A stretch of DNA of 64,000 bases from Aphrocallistes beatrix (taxonomy: Eukaryota; Porifera; Hexactinellida; Sceptrulophora; Aphrocallistidae), in the NCBI GenBank assembly GCA_963281255.1, contig OY725489.1:4526001-4590000 (forward strand). Direction: 5' to 3'. The position numbers and the translations under genes were made by a program. A model generated the notes under the pieces. It saw only the letters and a program-made list of their open reading frames with translations. It did no database searches and was not told the origin of the DNA. This document shows positions 1-10,867 of this stretch, piece by piece (within the stretch, counting starts at the first letter, position 1; each line of letters opens with the position of its first letter).

Positions 1-24
1 CGCAAGCTAGCGAAGCGCGCTTGT
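1..24 (-). repeat. Rep-A repeat, fragment at window edge
   Basis: The window opens on the terminal GC-rich end of the Rep-A repeat, ending GCGCGCTTGT, the same end seen at 10664 and 12386 and, in reverse, at 8880 and 39707. The rest of this copy lies outside the window. Confidence 0.7.
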
Positions 25-399
25 GTTTCTGTAAGTAAAAATGCAAGCCATCAAGTTCTAAACTTTCAAACCAGTTGCTACGTTTTAGGCATTATACGCA
101 TTGAAATTAATAACAAACGCTAGTTTAGTCTGAAAATAGATGTATTACATCTATAGAACATGTCTAAATTTAGCAACACTCATACACAGACACACAACGT
201 ACAATTACAACTGCAAATTGATAGCTATTAAATAGAGATAAATACAATAAATTTGCTAAATTACACAGAAGTAAAATAATAAAAGTCATTCTACAAAATA
301 AATCTGAAATTGTCTAACAAAATGTTGGGAAAAATGAGTACATATCAACGTGCATGTAACTTCCTCCCTAGTAATGATATCCAGTTCGTGCTAGGAAAG
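25..399. other. AT-rich stretch, nothing recognised
   Basis: AT-rich sequence with no recognised protein, RNA or repeat structure. A reading frame opens on the plus strand near 310, but its product matches nothing I know and it overlaps the minus-strand candidate exon. Confidence 0.5.
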
Positions 400-582
400 T
401 TACGAATTGGGGAGTGCAATCAGAACATAATAATTGGGAAGAGAGCCATGCAAAAGAATATTCACTTGTGCAGAGACGTCATCGAACACATCTGGAGTGG
501 AGGCGAGAGTAAACAGCTCCAGCTTACTTTCCGAACAGAACGAAATACATTGACTACCCATATCCGTCGTTGACGCCATCAT
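400..582 (-). CDS. Candidate minus-strand exon, unknown product
   Basis: A 60-residue minus-strand frame begins with two methionines (MMASTTDMGSQ) and ends in PNYYVLIALPNS just before a stop. Its composition looks protein-like, with a mixed acidic and hydrophobic middle. I recognise no family. It overlaps a plus-strand frame of about the same length, so at most one of the two is real. No strong promoter or splice signal decides the matter. Confidence 0.2.
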   Translation of the reverse strand: MMASTTDMGSQCISFCSESKLELFTLASTPDVFDDVSAQVNILLHGSLPNYYVLIALPNS

Positions 583-819
583 TCTGATTATTGGCTAGAC
601 ATCTTCGTGTCCTACACTGATGAACAATTCATGCAAGAATTTGGATGTGACCAGTTTCATGCATACAAAGAGCATGTTAAACAATATGGTAAAGCATTCC
701 GGTGGAATCCACCGAAGCTAACATTCGACCAAAGGGAAGAAAAATTCAAGCAACAGTATTTGCTAGCAGATATAATGCACGACTATCCACAATTAGAGAT
801 ACTCACTTACTTGGAGTAG
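574..819 (+). CDS. Candidate 3' terminal exon, unknown product
   Basis: This plus-strand frame of about 80 codons has a protein-like composition, including FRWNPPKLTFDQREEKFKQQ and ending in LEILTYLE before a TAG. It is charged, rich in aromatic residues and has no low complexity. The same frame is closed upstream by a TGA at 571-573. A possible splice acceptor (TTGGCTAG) lies near 595. An AATAAA sits at 898-903, about 80 nt after the stop, where a poly(A) signal would be expected. This fits either the last exon of a host gene or the tail of a transposon protein. I do not recognise the family. Confidence 0.33.
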   Translation, partial: RHHSDYWLDIFVSYTDEQFMQEFGCDQFHAYKEHVKQYGKAFRWNPPKLTFDQREEKFKQQYLLADIMHDYPQLEILTYLE

Positions 820-1879
820 ATTTTGTATGTATGTAATAATCATGTGATTCATTGCTATTACTTTACAACTATTAGTACATAGTATAACTATTATTATAAT
901 AAAGTACTTGTTGATAAATTAGGAATAATATCACTAGACGTACATAATACCATTTGTCTGCTTCATATATTATATTATTGGATCTGTGATGCTATGTAAT
1001 ATTGTAGCACAGTTCTAAAATGAGTGCTGGATTCCGGCCTGGCGCAAGTGGCATGCACAGACCTGAGTATAAAAGACATCACTAATTTCCCTAGATTTTC
1101 CATGGATTTCGCATTTTAAATCTAGAACATTTTTGAGAGGAGCTTGCAAGTATACTCGAGTGGTTATACGGGAGGGTTGATTTGAAATTAGTTGATGTAT
1201 CACACAGTAATACTCAACATACTATCTAGAATAAGAAATAAAATATTCTATTGATTGCAGATAGAAGATAATTGATGAAATACTACATGCGATAAAAACC
1301 ATTTTTGGGTAAAATTTTCAAAGTCAATTTACGAGATTTAATAAACGGGGGAGGGGGGCTAGAAAAAAAACATTAACGCTGCCGTTTACTATTCTATTAT
1401 TTGTGTAGCACAATAAATTATATAACGCTCGAATTTTTTTATTCGTCATAAAAAGATTAGAAAAGAGATGGTAAAGAGTATACTATAAACTTGGAACTTA
1501 ATCTTTATCAGATTTAGATATAGGATGAATCAAATGATTTAAAATAAACACTCAAATACAAACGCTAAAAATTTATTTAGATCATTTATCCATGGTCCAA
1601 TCTGGAATGAAGAAAAAGCAAAAATATTTTCTGAAGTTATATGTTATTATCCATGGTCAAGAATGATTCGGATGTCGTATACACTGAATGAAAATAAATG
1701 AGATCCTGCCATGCAAGAACCTAGACTCACGAGACTGGTGGGGTAGGTCAAGCTGCAGTCGGATCAATTTTACAAGTTACTTCATAGTTGTTACACTAGT
1801 GCTTATATTGAAGCGTTGATCGAAATGGATTTTGCAGCTGAATGTGCTGGTGAGACTCAAAGACATTCTTTTTAGATTC
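820..1879. other. AT-rich stretch, poly(A)-like signal only
   Basis: Apart from the AATAAA at 898-903 and two short repeats containing ATCCATGGTC near 1590 and 1650, I see no gene, terminal repeat or tandem array here. Confidence 0.5.
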
Positions 1880-2085
1880 CTGTGAAGTTCCATCCATCCA
1901 CGAGCTACGCTTTTCCTGTGCGTATGTTTGGAACCCAGAGAGAGAAATGTTCGTTTGAGCTGAGTGGAGTACGACTGGCTTCACTACGATCGCCTTGCCG
2001 ATGCTGCTATCTGACAATTGTATGGCAGCACCAAGCGCGACCCTGCATTCAGCAAAAGATAATATATCAACTGAAAGGCTGCTAC
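1880..2085 (+). pseudogene. hAT-type TTF zinc-finger remnant
   Basis: Read across frames, this segment gives a decayed TTF/BED-like domain of the kind found near the N-terminus of many animal hAT transposases. One frame gives YAFPVRMFGTQRE; another gives EYDWLHYDRLADAAI followed by TKRDPAFSKR. The WLHYD motif and the downstream KRDPAFSK are typical of the family. The expected C-x2-C after DAAI is lost to a stop and substitutions. At least two frameshifts are needed. No terminal repeats were found. Confidence 0.5.
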
Positions 2086-2189
2086 TCCCGTGTTACACAC
2101 ACTTGACTAGCAGGTGTCTCAAAGAAGCTATTGGAGGAGGAGGGCAAGGGAGATGGAAGAGAGAAAAGGAAGTAATTATTAGAATTTTA

Positions 2190-2947
2190 TCTCAATGAAA
2201 ATATAAATGACCGTATACGTATTATCGAATAGTAGCCCCCCTCGAAATATAATAAGCTAATCAGGCATCGAACTATTTGAGGCGGCGTCCCCATTTTGGC
2301 TGGTCTTCGACGGACGCGCGGCACCAGGGAAATTACGACACCTCGGATGATATTTCGCACTTGGATTTTTGTGATAAGTAAATAATCATCCGCCTGACGG
2401 TCCCAGAAACAATAATTGCCGTGGCTACTAATCGAGTGTATTATCTGCATTATCTTCGAAACAGTTTATCGTTTATTGCTCTACCTATCTGCGCATACCT
2501 ACTATGTATCTAGGCCAAGAAAGACCAATTCGGGCATCTCTATTCTTGTGTAGATTGGCGCATGCGCCCAGATGGATAAGTATATGTGCCCAGTACTTTT
2601 CAATAGCTCAATACTTGTGGTATATTGTGATTAGTGTGTCTTAGTTTTGATTTGTATGGTAATTTTTATACCAATAAATGTTTAAACAATCAAATAGCAC
2701 TATCAAGAGATTTAACTTCTAGATTAATCCGCCGATCACGTTCCCCATCCTAAATTGATATTTTTAAAATCTTACTACATACCAATGTTATATCGAATTA
2801 GATAATATATTTACAGAATTAAAGTTATAACACGTGATTTATATTCATTCATGAGTGTAGGCCCTATTCCTCTCTGATTTTCTCAGAAGCATTGCATGGG
2901 TCTATTTGCGTACGGGTGCTACAAACGAAAGTGTCATGTAGCAAAGA
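2190..2947. other. No gene recognised
   Basis: Mixed composition, including a GC-richer patch at 2280-2340, but no recognisable domain on either strand and no convincing terminal repeats. It could hold decayed internal sequence of the Gypsy element that ends at 3752. Confidence 0.4.
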
Positions 2948-3752
2948 AGTCCGTACCATCCCGAAGGTGATGGAGAGGCAGAAAGAATGATCCAGACATA
3001 TAAACAGAATATGCGATGTCTGTTGCAAGACATACATGTGTCTAGAACGAAATGACCGGAATTGACGCAAGAGATTTCTTTCGTCTGCAATTCACAGGTG
3101 AATACTAGTACGGGCTTCACACCTCAGGAGGTTATGTTTGGGGAGAAATTACGGGGGAAAATTGATACGGACATCCCTCCCCGAGATTATGTCTCGTATT
3201 CAGATCCCACTTCCTATTATGAGTTTGCGAAGTCTAGAGACAGTCAACTTCATGAAAAAACGACACTTAATATTGAAAGTGCACAACAGAGAATGAAGGA
3301 TGTGTATGATAAGAAAACAAAAGCTAGCAACATTTTACCGGGAGATTGGGTTCTGGTAAAGGATGAAACACGACAGAACACCCTTGAACCAATGTTTACT
3401 GGACCCTGGTTGGTAGTTGAGAGGTTCGGAGTCGATGTTCATAATTTTAAACGATCCGAGTTCAGAGAGAAGCCAAACAGTTCATCTGAATCGTTGCAAA
3501 CCATCTCCTAGTACAGAAATTAATGAGAGCCAACTAGGGATTTATCCACAGAGCTCGGACAGCCCTGGCGAGCCGAATGAGATCGACGACGAAATCATAC
3601 TTTCAAGAAACTCCCAGTGTCATCAAGAGGACGTTACTGAATTAAGGAGATCAGGAAGGCTCAGGAGGGACCCAGACCGCTATGGAGACATGGAAGTTTA
3701 TTGGCATAACAGGGGCAGCTTAAGGAATCAAGATGATAAGGAGGAGCTTTGA
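2948..3752 (+). pseudogene. Ty3/Gypsy Pol C-terminus (integrase), broken
   Basis: This is the end of a Ty3/Gypsy polyprotein. It opens with the integrase signature YHPEGDGEAERMIQTYKQ, containing the expected catalytic glutamate region, followed by FTPQEVMFGEKLRG (the usual S/T-P-x-E-x-x-F-G block) and the C-terminal barrel region with DWVLVKDE and TGPWLVVER. One in-frame TGA at about 3057 replaces the usual tryptophan before PELTQEI. A frameshift near 3425-3445 moves the tail into the next frame, which ends TELRRSGRLRRDPDRYG, a common Gypsy terminus. Upstream RT/RNase H is absent, so this is a truncated, dead copy. Confidence 0.85.
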
Positions 3753-3761
3753 AGGGGAAGG

Positions 3762-4330
3762 TGAATGTCATGTAGCAAATAAGCCGAGATAATTACCAAG
3801 CGCTACTTGGGTAGGCTTTGTTTAGTATAGGCTTAACAATCACTTGTATTCACTTAGTATATAGGAGTAGTTACTAGTTTCCTTATTAGTTTTTGTAACT
3901 TGCTATTTAGTAATCTATACTTACCAGTATTCTCAACTATATCACAAAAGTATCAGTGATAACAATCTCCTCAGTCTGGTACTCCTATCATTTGATTCTG
4001 AACGAAGAGGTAATCGTTAAAACGCCGGCCTTCGGAGCACGTTAGTGGCGAGGGGAGGAATGCCTTCTCTCCAAAGGACCAATCAACAGATAAGGATGAA
4101 ATGGATAGTCACTTAAGCTGAGGGCTGGACGTTAGTGTTTCGCGTCAATTGATTATTTCTCAGTCCTTATTTTCTGACGAAGGACATTTTCAATTGTACA
4201 AGTTGGTATGTTTGGTTTACTTATTTCTTATGTCATTCATATTTGAAATGAATTTGTGAAAGTGAACAATATTTGGCACCTGTAGGGACTTCTGAAAGTG
4301 TTTATTTTTCCAGGGCGACTCTGAGAACAC
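3762..4330 (+). repeat. Possible Gypsy 3' LTR
   Basis: Right after the Pol stop lies a purine tract (GAAGGGGAAGG, 3751-3761) followed by TG, the arrangement of a polypurine tract and LTR start. The other LTR is not in the window, so the right boundary cannot be fixed and the end given is a guess. Confidence 0.35.
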
Positions 4331-4922
4331 GAAGTGTGCATTAGCACGCGTGTGCTAATTAAATATTATAGTTTGGTACTTTCATCAATGTGTAAGGTAT
4401 TGGTAATCGACTCTATAGCGCCGTCGTGTTTCACCCTGAAATAATTTACCTGTGCCCTGGCAAGCTTCAATCCCTAGCTGCACCACTGTCCACCCCTTAT
4501 ACAATACTTGTACGTATTTGGACTCCTGAGGTACTCCTCCACAGTTACACGATTTTTTGTAGTCAAAATTTAGACACATTTACCCGAATTGACCTAATTC
4601 ATTATAATTTCTCCTGATATGATTGGAATTGAATTGTATCTTGATTGTGATAAATTTGATCGGATTTGCTCAATTTGTTCCAATAAGCGGATTTCTTCCA
4701 AGCAATTGTATCTTATATAGATATTTTAATTTTATCATATAGTATAAGCGTATTAATATAAAGGATTATGTATATATTTTCAAAAAAAGCCCCCAATAAT
4801 TTGATGCATTGTTTTCCGAATTAATGTACTCTATATTACCGATTTTAATAAAGAACGAAGGGATATGTGTTTATTTTAATGATGGCATGATACTACAGAA
4901 ATGATATACGTAGATGTGTAGA
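4331..4922. other. Flank of Mutator copy A, nothing recognised
   Basis: AT-rich, no recognised coding or repeat structure. The part next to 4922 is probably the 3' untranslated region of the Mutator element: TTTCTGTAGT followed by CATGCCA resembles the sequence just downstream of Mutator copy B. Confidence 0.4.
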
Positions 4923-7329
4923 TTATACATTATTCCACTCTTGCTCGCATTTCCTACATATATAAGGGTCATCACCTATATCCGCTAACCATACATCTTC
5001 ACAGCCAGTGTGATACCAACTTTCACAGAAATCACATCCCACCCAGTCGTCATTCTTCTGGTCTCTCAGAACTGGACAATCATGCATTCCGCATTTCTCG
5101 CAGATTTCAGTATCATCCTTGTTAACGACAAGGATGGGAGAAGTGACTTCTTTACGGCCAGAAGAGGATAGCTCACTACCAAAGCATCCAGATTTATACG
5201 TAGTCGCGTCTTTTTCGCGTTTACGCCTTGAAGATTCGACAATCAGGAATTGACTCTTCAGAAGACGCCTGCGTCTTTTCTGAGTATCCTTCACAGCCTT
5301 TCTCTTGCATCTATTCCGTTCCTTATCCATCGTTACTAGGTGAGCTAGAGTCACATTAGTACATTGCTCTCCCATATCCGCTAAGATCGATGCGAGTATC
5401 AATGAGCCTTCATTGAAAGTTGACACAGCTATTGACGCAGAAGCTTGGAGAGAGTATTGTCCTACCCGTTTTCCTTTAGGAGCATTGTGCCACAAAACTG
5501 AATGTAGGGATTCATTGGCATTTTGTGTTAAACCAAGCGTCAAGGCGGAACACATATCTAGGCTTGCAAACTTCAAAAAAACATCTTGCAGCCGTGATAA
5601 CTCATCTCCATTCAGATATGGTAGTCGCAGTTTGGGAGGTGTAATAGAGCTATCTTCGACTGAAAGTGCAAGAGTCTTTTGAAAGTACCACCAAGAGCTC
5701 TTTGAAAACGGACAACTTTCATGCTTCTCAACCAAATGATCGAGTAGTGTATAGAGAGCCTTTTGAATGTCTATCGCTGTTTTCCTTCTGTTCTGAACGA
5801 TAACAAGTGCATAAAGATGGCCAATCCTCTGAACCTTTGAAGCGGGTATTGGTTTGGATGTTAAAGTTTTCGTGGTTTTCTTCCTCATTGCCTTTTTAAT
5901 CTCCCTTGTGCATGCCCGATGCACTCCTCCTTTCGTAGATTTTCCAATCCTTTGTACGGATCGCTTTCTCGTAACCGCTTAAAAGAGCTTGAGTCTCCAT
6001 CGCCTACATATGTGGTATAAGCAAGAGAATGTTTGGTGACAGATCTAGCCCAAATTTCAAGTGCAGCTGAAGATTCCATTCCTTGACTAGTCCCGAAATA
6101 ATTTGCAGGACATTCGCCGGAATGTTCCTTCCAGTATTCGCTATACTCATCTGGATAGTCTTTCTTCCTCGCCACTTCAGTCCATTTGAGACATTTGCTG
6201 CACACGCGTTCATAGATGACGTAGTCTAATACCTTACCGCTATATACCTCAATTGCAGCTGCGAATCCTTGATTCGAATAATGGCCTCTTTGATGCCACG
6301 AACCATCGTAACTTACAGTACAATTCTTACAGTCTGGGATATTTGAAGTGTCGGCTGTGTCGCGTACAAGTTTAGCTGACATGGACATGGATTGCTGACA
6401 GATTGTATTTGCTGATTCGACCAATTTCAAGAGGGAAACTTTGTTCATGCGCTTCCAGGTATTCTGTATTCCAAGGAGATTGCACGAGAGTAAGAAATCA
6501 TTCCAACTGAGAGAGGTGCAGTGCACTGATAATAAAGCCCTCGCGTTCACTTCCGACTTTTTCCGGGATAGCATTTGGGGGTCATTCACGGATTCCGTGG
6601 GTTGCATGCCAATAGGCAGGGAAGTTGGGAATTCAGCTATAACAAGATGAAAATAGCTACACTTTAATAATAAATATGACTGTAAGCCATCTCGAAAGGC
6701 GTATTGACATAGTAGATTGAGTGGTCCTGTACATTTTGGTTCAGTGCATCTTAATAGAGAGAATACCATGCTAAGTAAGTCCATGTCGATAATTTGAGAT
6801 CCATGGGGAATTAATAGATCACGAAATGAGTGAGTTTCTTCTTTACGCAATTTGATGCTTATGAATTTAGTTGGATGAGGGAGCTTTACTTGTTTGAATA
6901 GTTCGGATGTCGGCTTTGATGGTAGTCTCTTTGCAGGTAGTGGTGTGAAAGATGATTTTCTTTTCAGTCCTTCCCCTTTACGAAACTTCCCAACGTTGAC
7001 TTTTTTACTCTTCTTTTGCCTCTGAGAGAAAAAGAAGGAACTTTCGTGGAATTATCCGAATCTTCAGAAGTCTGTGAAGACAAGGCAAATTGTGAGAAAG
7101 TAGATCTGAGCTCAGTAGGAGAGGTTGAAGAAGGGATAACATCAGTTGGAGTATTTGGAACTTTGAATACGCAATCATCTTTAGTGACTGCTTGAGACAA
7201 GCCAGAGTCACTTGATTCTATACTAGAAGCGAAGGGAGATGGAATTCTAACCAGAGGGAGGTCAGCACTTCTAAAAATTGGAACAGTTTCTTGTTCCGAA
7301 GAAGACATATCTTGTTCTGAAAAAGACAT
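4923..7329 (-). pseudogene. Mutator-like transposase with PHD finger, copy A
   Basis: Three overlapping minus-strand frames (7329-6964, 6850-5885, 5924-4923) form one protein of nearly 800 residues. It begins with a Ser-rich acidic N-terminus (MSSSEQET), then a Mutator-type DDE core: VSYDGSWHQRGH (Asp182 of the second frame) and YTTYVGDGDSSSFKRL (Asp284/Asp286), then NANESLHSVLWHNAPK. Paired cysteines (CSKC) lie between the two aspartates. The C-terminus is a complete C4HC3 PHD finger, with Cys275, 278, 297, 300, His305, Cys308, 323 and 326 in the last frame. Frameshifts near 7000 and 5900 break it. The core matches the animal Mutator-like transposase domain. Copy B at 19858-26081 is the same family. 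No terminal inverted repeats were identified. Confidence 0.85.
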
Positions 7330-7472
7330 TGTATTTTGTGTTCGTAATATATTTATCGATAAATTTTATCATTTTATTTCCCTATTTATACCAACTACGT
7401 ATATATCCTTGCATATAATGCTCTTTTAAAAATGTCTAATTTTTAGACTCTATTACTACTGATAATTCTCTA

Positions 7473-7702
7473 AAATTAAGTATACAGTATTGTTTATTTT
7501 TAGACTCTGGTTTCTATTTAGTACTAAAGGAATTCTCTCCTGCCATGCTTTGATTTGAAATAGACAAATTAAGTATACAGTATTGTTTATTTTTTGACTC
7601 TGGTTTCTATTTAGTACTAAAGGAATTCTCTCCTGCCATGCTTTGATTTGAAATAGACAAATTAAGTATACAGTATTGTTTATTTTTTGACTCTGGTTTC
7701 TA
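7473..7702. repeat. 93-bp tandem repeat, 2.5 units
   Basis: Units start at 7473, 7566 and 7659 with AAATTAAGTATACAGTATTG and are almost identical; the third stops after 44 bases. The 93-bp period is a multiple of three, so an open frame runs through the array, but that is a by-product of the period. Confidence 0.9.
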
Positions 7703-7723
7703 TATTCAAAGTGCTCGTAGGCA

Positions 7724-7950
7724 CACACCTGTTCGAATTATCCGTGTTCGTATTAACCGATGTATTTAGTATTGAAAACGCACTGAGGGGACCCACAAAT
7801 CGTACTTATTATCCGATATTTCGTCTTATCCGTGTTCGTGTTAACCGGAGTTCGTTTGTATATATTTTGCCATAGATTAGGTTGGGGAATCAAAACTTGT
7901 ACTTCTTATCCGATTATACTCCTTATCCGTGTTCGTATTAACGAGAGTCG
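7724..7950. repeat. Degenerate repeat with TTATCCGTGTTCG motif
   Basis: TTATCCGTGTTCGTATTAAC or close variants recur around 7738, 7829 and 7923. The motif resembles the inverted-repeat regions of pogo/Tigger-type elements, but no paired ends or TA flanks could be defined. Confidence 0.4.
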
Positions 7951-7975
7951 ACTTATATGATAGATTCCTTAAAAC

Positions 7976-8073
7976 CGTAGAATGCCCACTTGGGATACAG
8001 TGTCTCCGATATCGCGGATGTCTCTCGACCATTTTCTATGCAACTGAAGTAATAAAATGCTGGGCATTCTACG
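7976..8073. repeat. Short inverted repeat
   Basis: CGTAGAATGCCCA at 7976-7988 is matched exactly in reverse complement at 8061-8073, giving a 98-bp unit. It may be a small MITE; no target duplication is evident. Confidence 0.5.
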
Positions 8074-8879
8074 TACAGTTAATATTTCGTATCTGCTATA
8101 ATTATTACTTCGTCAAGCTGTCATATGTCTATTAAATTCCAATTTCGCATCGTTGTGCTAGGGAACCATATGCTAAAATTATCTTCAATATGCAGGTTGT
8201 GATAACATACTAATTTTAGCTCCGTTTAGTCAACACACCGGTGAATATCTTATCTATATATAGCACATTGCTAGTTTCACCTTTCGTAGCCATGCATGCT
8301 ACTAAAACTGGTACATACTTTGTATATTTTTGGTCTGAAACAAAAAAATAGTATTCACGAATCTCATGGCAGTGTGATGAAAGAATTGATATAAGGAGCG
8401 GAGATTGAATTTACAACACGGTTCTTCCCAATTACTAGTCGCGTGCCAGTATTTGTGCCCTCCCAAACTTCTTTCACATATAAATTATGTTGTAGGATAT
8501 GCTGACCCCGAACACCATCAGCATTTTTGTAGATATTTTGGTAAATTACCTCTATGTGAATTCTGAATAAGAATTCGTTCATACATTCATGTTGCATTCT
8601 CTTTTAGTGTTCTCTTCTGGATTATATATTATCTCTACATTCATACGGGAAAGCAGATTTTGATCGAAAACTAAAATCGGAATTTAATCGAAAATGGCAG
8701 TTGAAAAATGGTCGAAAGTGTAAAAGTGATTAAGTCGAAATTTGATCGAAAAGATCTCCGATGCTGGAAAATGAGCGAAAATGGTTTCCTTTGAAATGTG
8801 AGTACATTGTTGTGAATTAGTATGAATTCTCAAAATGATAACAACCATTGTTAGTAAATGAGTTGTCAATGACTTTGAA
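8074..8879. other. No gene recognised
   Basis: AT-rich sequence without recognised domains. The end near 8690-8850 is read through by the frame that continues out of Rep-A copy 1, but nothing supports coding there. Confidence 0.5.
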
Positions 8880-9432
8880 ACAAGCGCGCTTCGCTTGCTT
8901 GCGCTGCGCGGCTGGCGGACACTTCGTGTCTGCCGGAGGCTCCCTTCGGTCGCCTGGAGGTGACATTGGTTAATTATAAGGGAGATATCATCTCTAAATA
9001 TGTCCATCTTAGTTTTAAAATCGATATCACTCGAAAAAACACCAAATTTGTCAATTTTTAAAATTTTGATGAGTAATGATGACGTCATAGCAAAGTGCTG
9101 AGTCATCATTTTTTGATGATGGTTGCATCATATGTGAGACGTGTTAGTATACAGATTCTATTAAAATTTCAGCCTTCTATCTCCTATAATGGCTGAGTTA
9201 TTCCCGAATAACTGTGTTGCTTAACTTTTTAAAATGTGACAATGACGTCATAATTCCATGATGAGTCGACATTTTGCTCTGAGCTCAGAACTTACTGGAG
9301 CCATAGCCAAAAGACTCCTACATGCCAAAAATCAGCTTTCTGCGCCCGGCAGTTTCTTCAATCAATTCGTTACAGATATATATATATATATATACACACA
9401 AACAAACAATAATCGAGTTTTAATAGTAAGGA
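8880..9432 (+). repeat. Rep-A copy 1
   Basis: Dispersed repeat of about 0.55 kb. It starts ACAAGCGCGCTTCGCTTGC with a GC-rich head of short inverted repeats, continues into AT-rich sequence containing two TGACGTCA-like sites, and ends in CGTTACAG, an AT dinucleotide run and a shared tail ending TTAATAGTAAGGAT. Other copies are at 10150-10664, 11893-12386 and 39707-40256. On the minus strand the first 230 bases carry a frame of about 78 codons, also open in the other copies. Class unknown. Confidence 0.85.
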
Positions 9433-9533
9433 TGTAATATATTACTATTACTATTACTTATATTTATTTTTCCTATTACTATTACTATTACAATAACATT
9501 TTGTTTATCCTTACTATTAAAACTCGATTATTG
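9409..9533. repeat. Inverted repeat flanking TTACTA microsatellite
   Basis: AATAATCGAGTTTTAATAGT at the left is repeated in reverse complement at the right (about 25-bp arms), with ATT/ACT microsatellite between. The left arm is also the tail of Rep-A, as copy 4 shows. Confidence 0.7.
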
Positions 9534-9539
9534 TATATA

Positions 9540-10149
9540 CAGTGCCGGTCAAAAAGAATTGCTCAAAATCAATGTATACAGTATAGTAAACGTCAAATAG
9601 TTTCTAGATAGTTTCTTTTTTGCGAAATCTTATACATCTTTATTTATTTTGATAAGTAATACCGTAATACAGATATTTCATTCATTATATTTGAATAATT
9701 TGTCTTTTTCACTTTTCTACTATTATTTCTCAGGATTTATCGAATTTTCAATGCCTTCGAAACTCCGAATTTCCTTTGAAATTCTGGCAAACCTGATATT
9801 GTATCTGAAAATGGCCATTCTCAGAGGGAGGTAGCTAAAATGGTTGAGTGTAGCCAAAAAAGCGTAGGTGAGATCCTAAGGAAACATGGACTGACTTGCT
9901 CGGTAAGAGACCTCACTATTCCGAGTAGGCCTCGTGTCACAACCAAAAGGTGAGACAGCTCATTAGTCAGAAAAAGCAAAAAGGGACGATTTAAGATTGC
10001 TACTTAGATAAGAACCGAAGTATTATCAGAATATTGGCTAAAAATTTCCACTTCAACAGTCCAGAGAAAGTGACGAGGGGCGAGCTATCATTGTGAAAAT
10101 TAATCGAATTTTGGGTAAACATTTGAGCAATTCTTTTTGACCGGCAGTG
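9540..10149 (+). mobile_element. Tc1/mariner-like element, internally deleted
   Basis: A 610-bp element with inverted repeats of about 27 bp beginning CA(G/C)TGCCGGTCAAAAAG, flanked on both sides by TA (9538-9539 and 10150-10151), the target site of this superfamily. Inside, from about 9751, a decayed N-terminal helix-turn-helix region of a Tc1-like transposase can be read across frames: MPSKLRISFEI, then VAKMVECSQKSVGEILRKHG-like sequence with frameshifts. The catalytic part is missing, so it is non-autonomous. It lies in the AT run between two inverted Rep-A copies. Confidence 0.85.
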
Positions 10150-10664
10150 TATATATATATATATATATCTGTAACGAATTGATTGAAGAAACTGCCGGGC
10201 GCAGAAGGCTGATTTTTGCCATGTGGGGGTCTTTTGGCTATGGCTCCAGTAAGTTCTGAGCTCAGACGAAAATGTCGACTCATCATGGAATTATGACGTC
10301 ATTGCCACATTTTTAAAAGTTAAGCAACACAGTTATTCGGGCATAACTCAGCCATTATAGGAGATAGATGGCTGAAATTTTAATAGAATCTGTATCCTAA
10401 CACGTTTCACATATGATGCAACTATCATCAAAAAGTGATGACTCATCACTTTGCTATGACGTCATCATTACTCATCAAAATTTTGAAAATTGACAAATTT
10501 GGTGTTTTTTCGAGTGATATCGATTTTAAAACTAAGATGGACATATTTAGAGATGATATATCCCGTTTAATTAACCAATGTCACTTCCAGGCGACCGAAG
10601 GGAGCCTCCGGCGGACACGAAGTGTCTGCCAGCCGCGCAGCGCAAGCAAGCGAAGCGCGCTTGT
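10150..10664 (-). repeat. Rep-A copy 2 (inverted relative to copy 1)
   Basis: Reverse-oriented Rep-A running from the AT dinucleotide run through CTGTAACGAATTGATTGAAG to the GC-rich head ending GCGCGCTTGT. Together with copy 1 it makes a fold-back structure of about 1.8 kb. Confidence 0.85.
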
Positions 10665-10780
10665 ATCTAATATATTGCTATTACTACTACTATTGCTATT
10701 ACTAATACTTATTACTATTACTATTACAAATTTCTTGACAATTACTCAGACTTTGCTATGATTCAGAATATTTGAAGTTT
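10665..10780. repeat. ATT/ACT trinucleotide microsatellite
   Basis: Imperfect runs of TATTAC and CTATTA units directly after Rep-A copy 2. Similar runs recur at 11135-11205, on the other side of the hAT fragment. Confidence 0.75.
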
Positions 10781-10867
10781 ATTATTTAATTGATTATCCC
10801 ATACAAACAAAATATCTAACCTATCTAACCTATTATCTAACCTAAGCAAATAACTAATTCCACTAAA

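Noticed and set aside
2510-2700. 5' LTR or promoter of the Gypsy element
   Set aside because: No match to the sequence after 3762 and no primer-binding site; the element appears 5'-truncated.
6960-7030. Programmed -1 frameshift on an A-rich heptamer in Mutator copy A
   Set aside because: Copy B needs a shift in the other direction at a nearby but different place, and lacks the same arrangement; both are ordinary mutations.
8684-9109. 141-codon minus-strand gene
   Set aside because: The first half is Rep-A sequence shared by all copies, the rest is read-through into the flank; no evidence for a host gene.
9366-9396. AT dinucleotide runs as origins or promoters
   Set aside because: They recur at Rep-A tails and are simple microsatellites; nothing ties them to replication or transcription.
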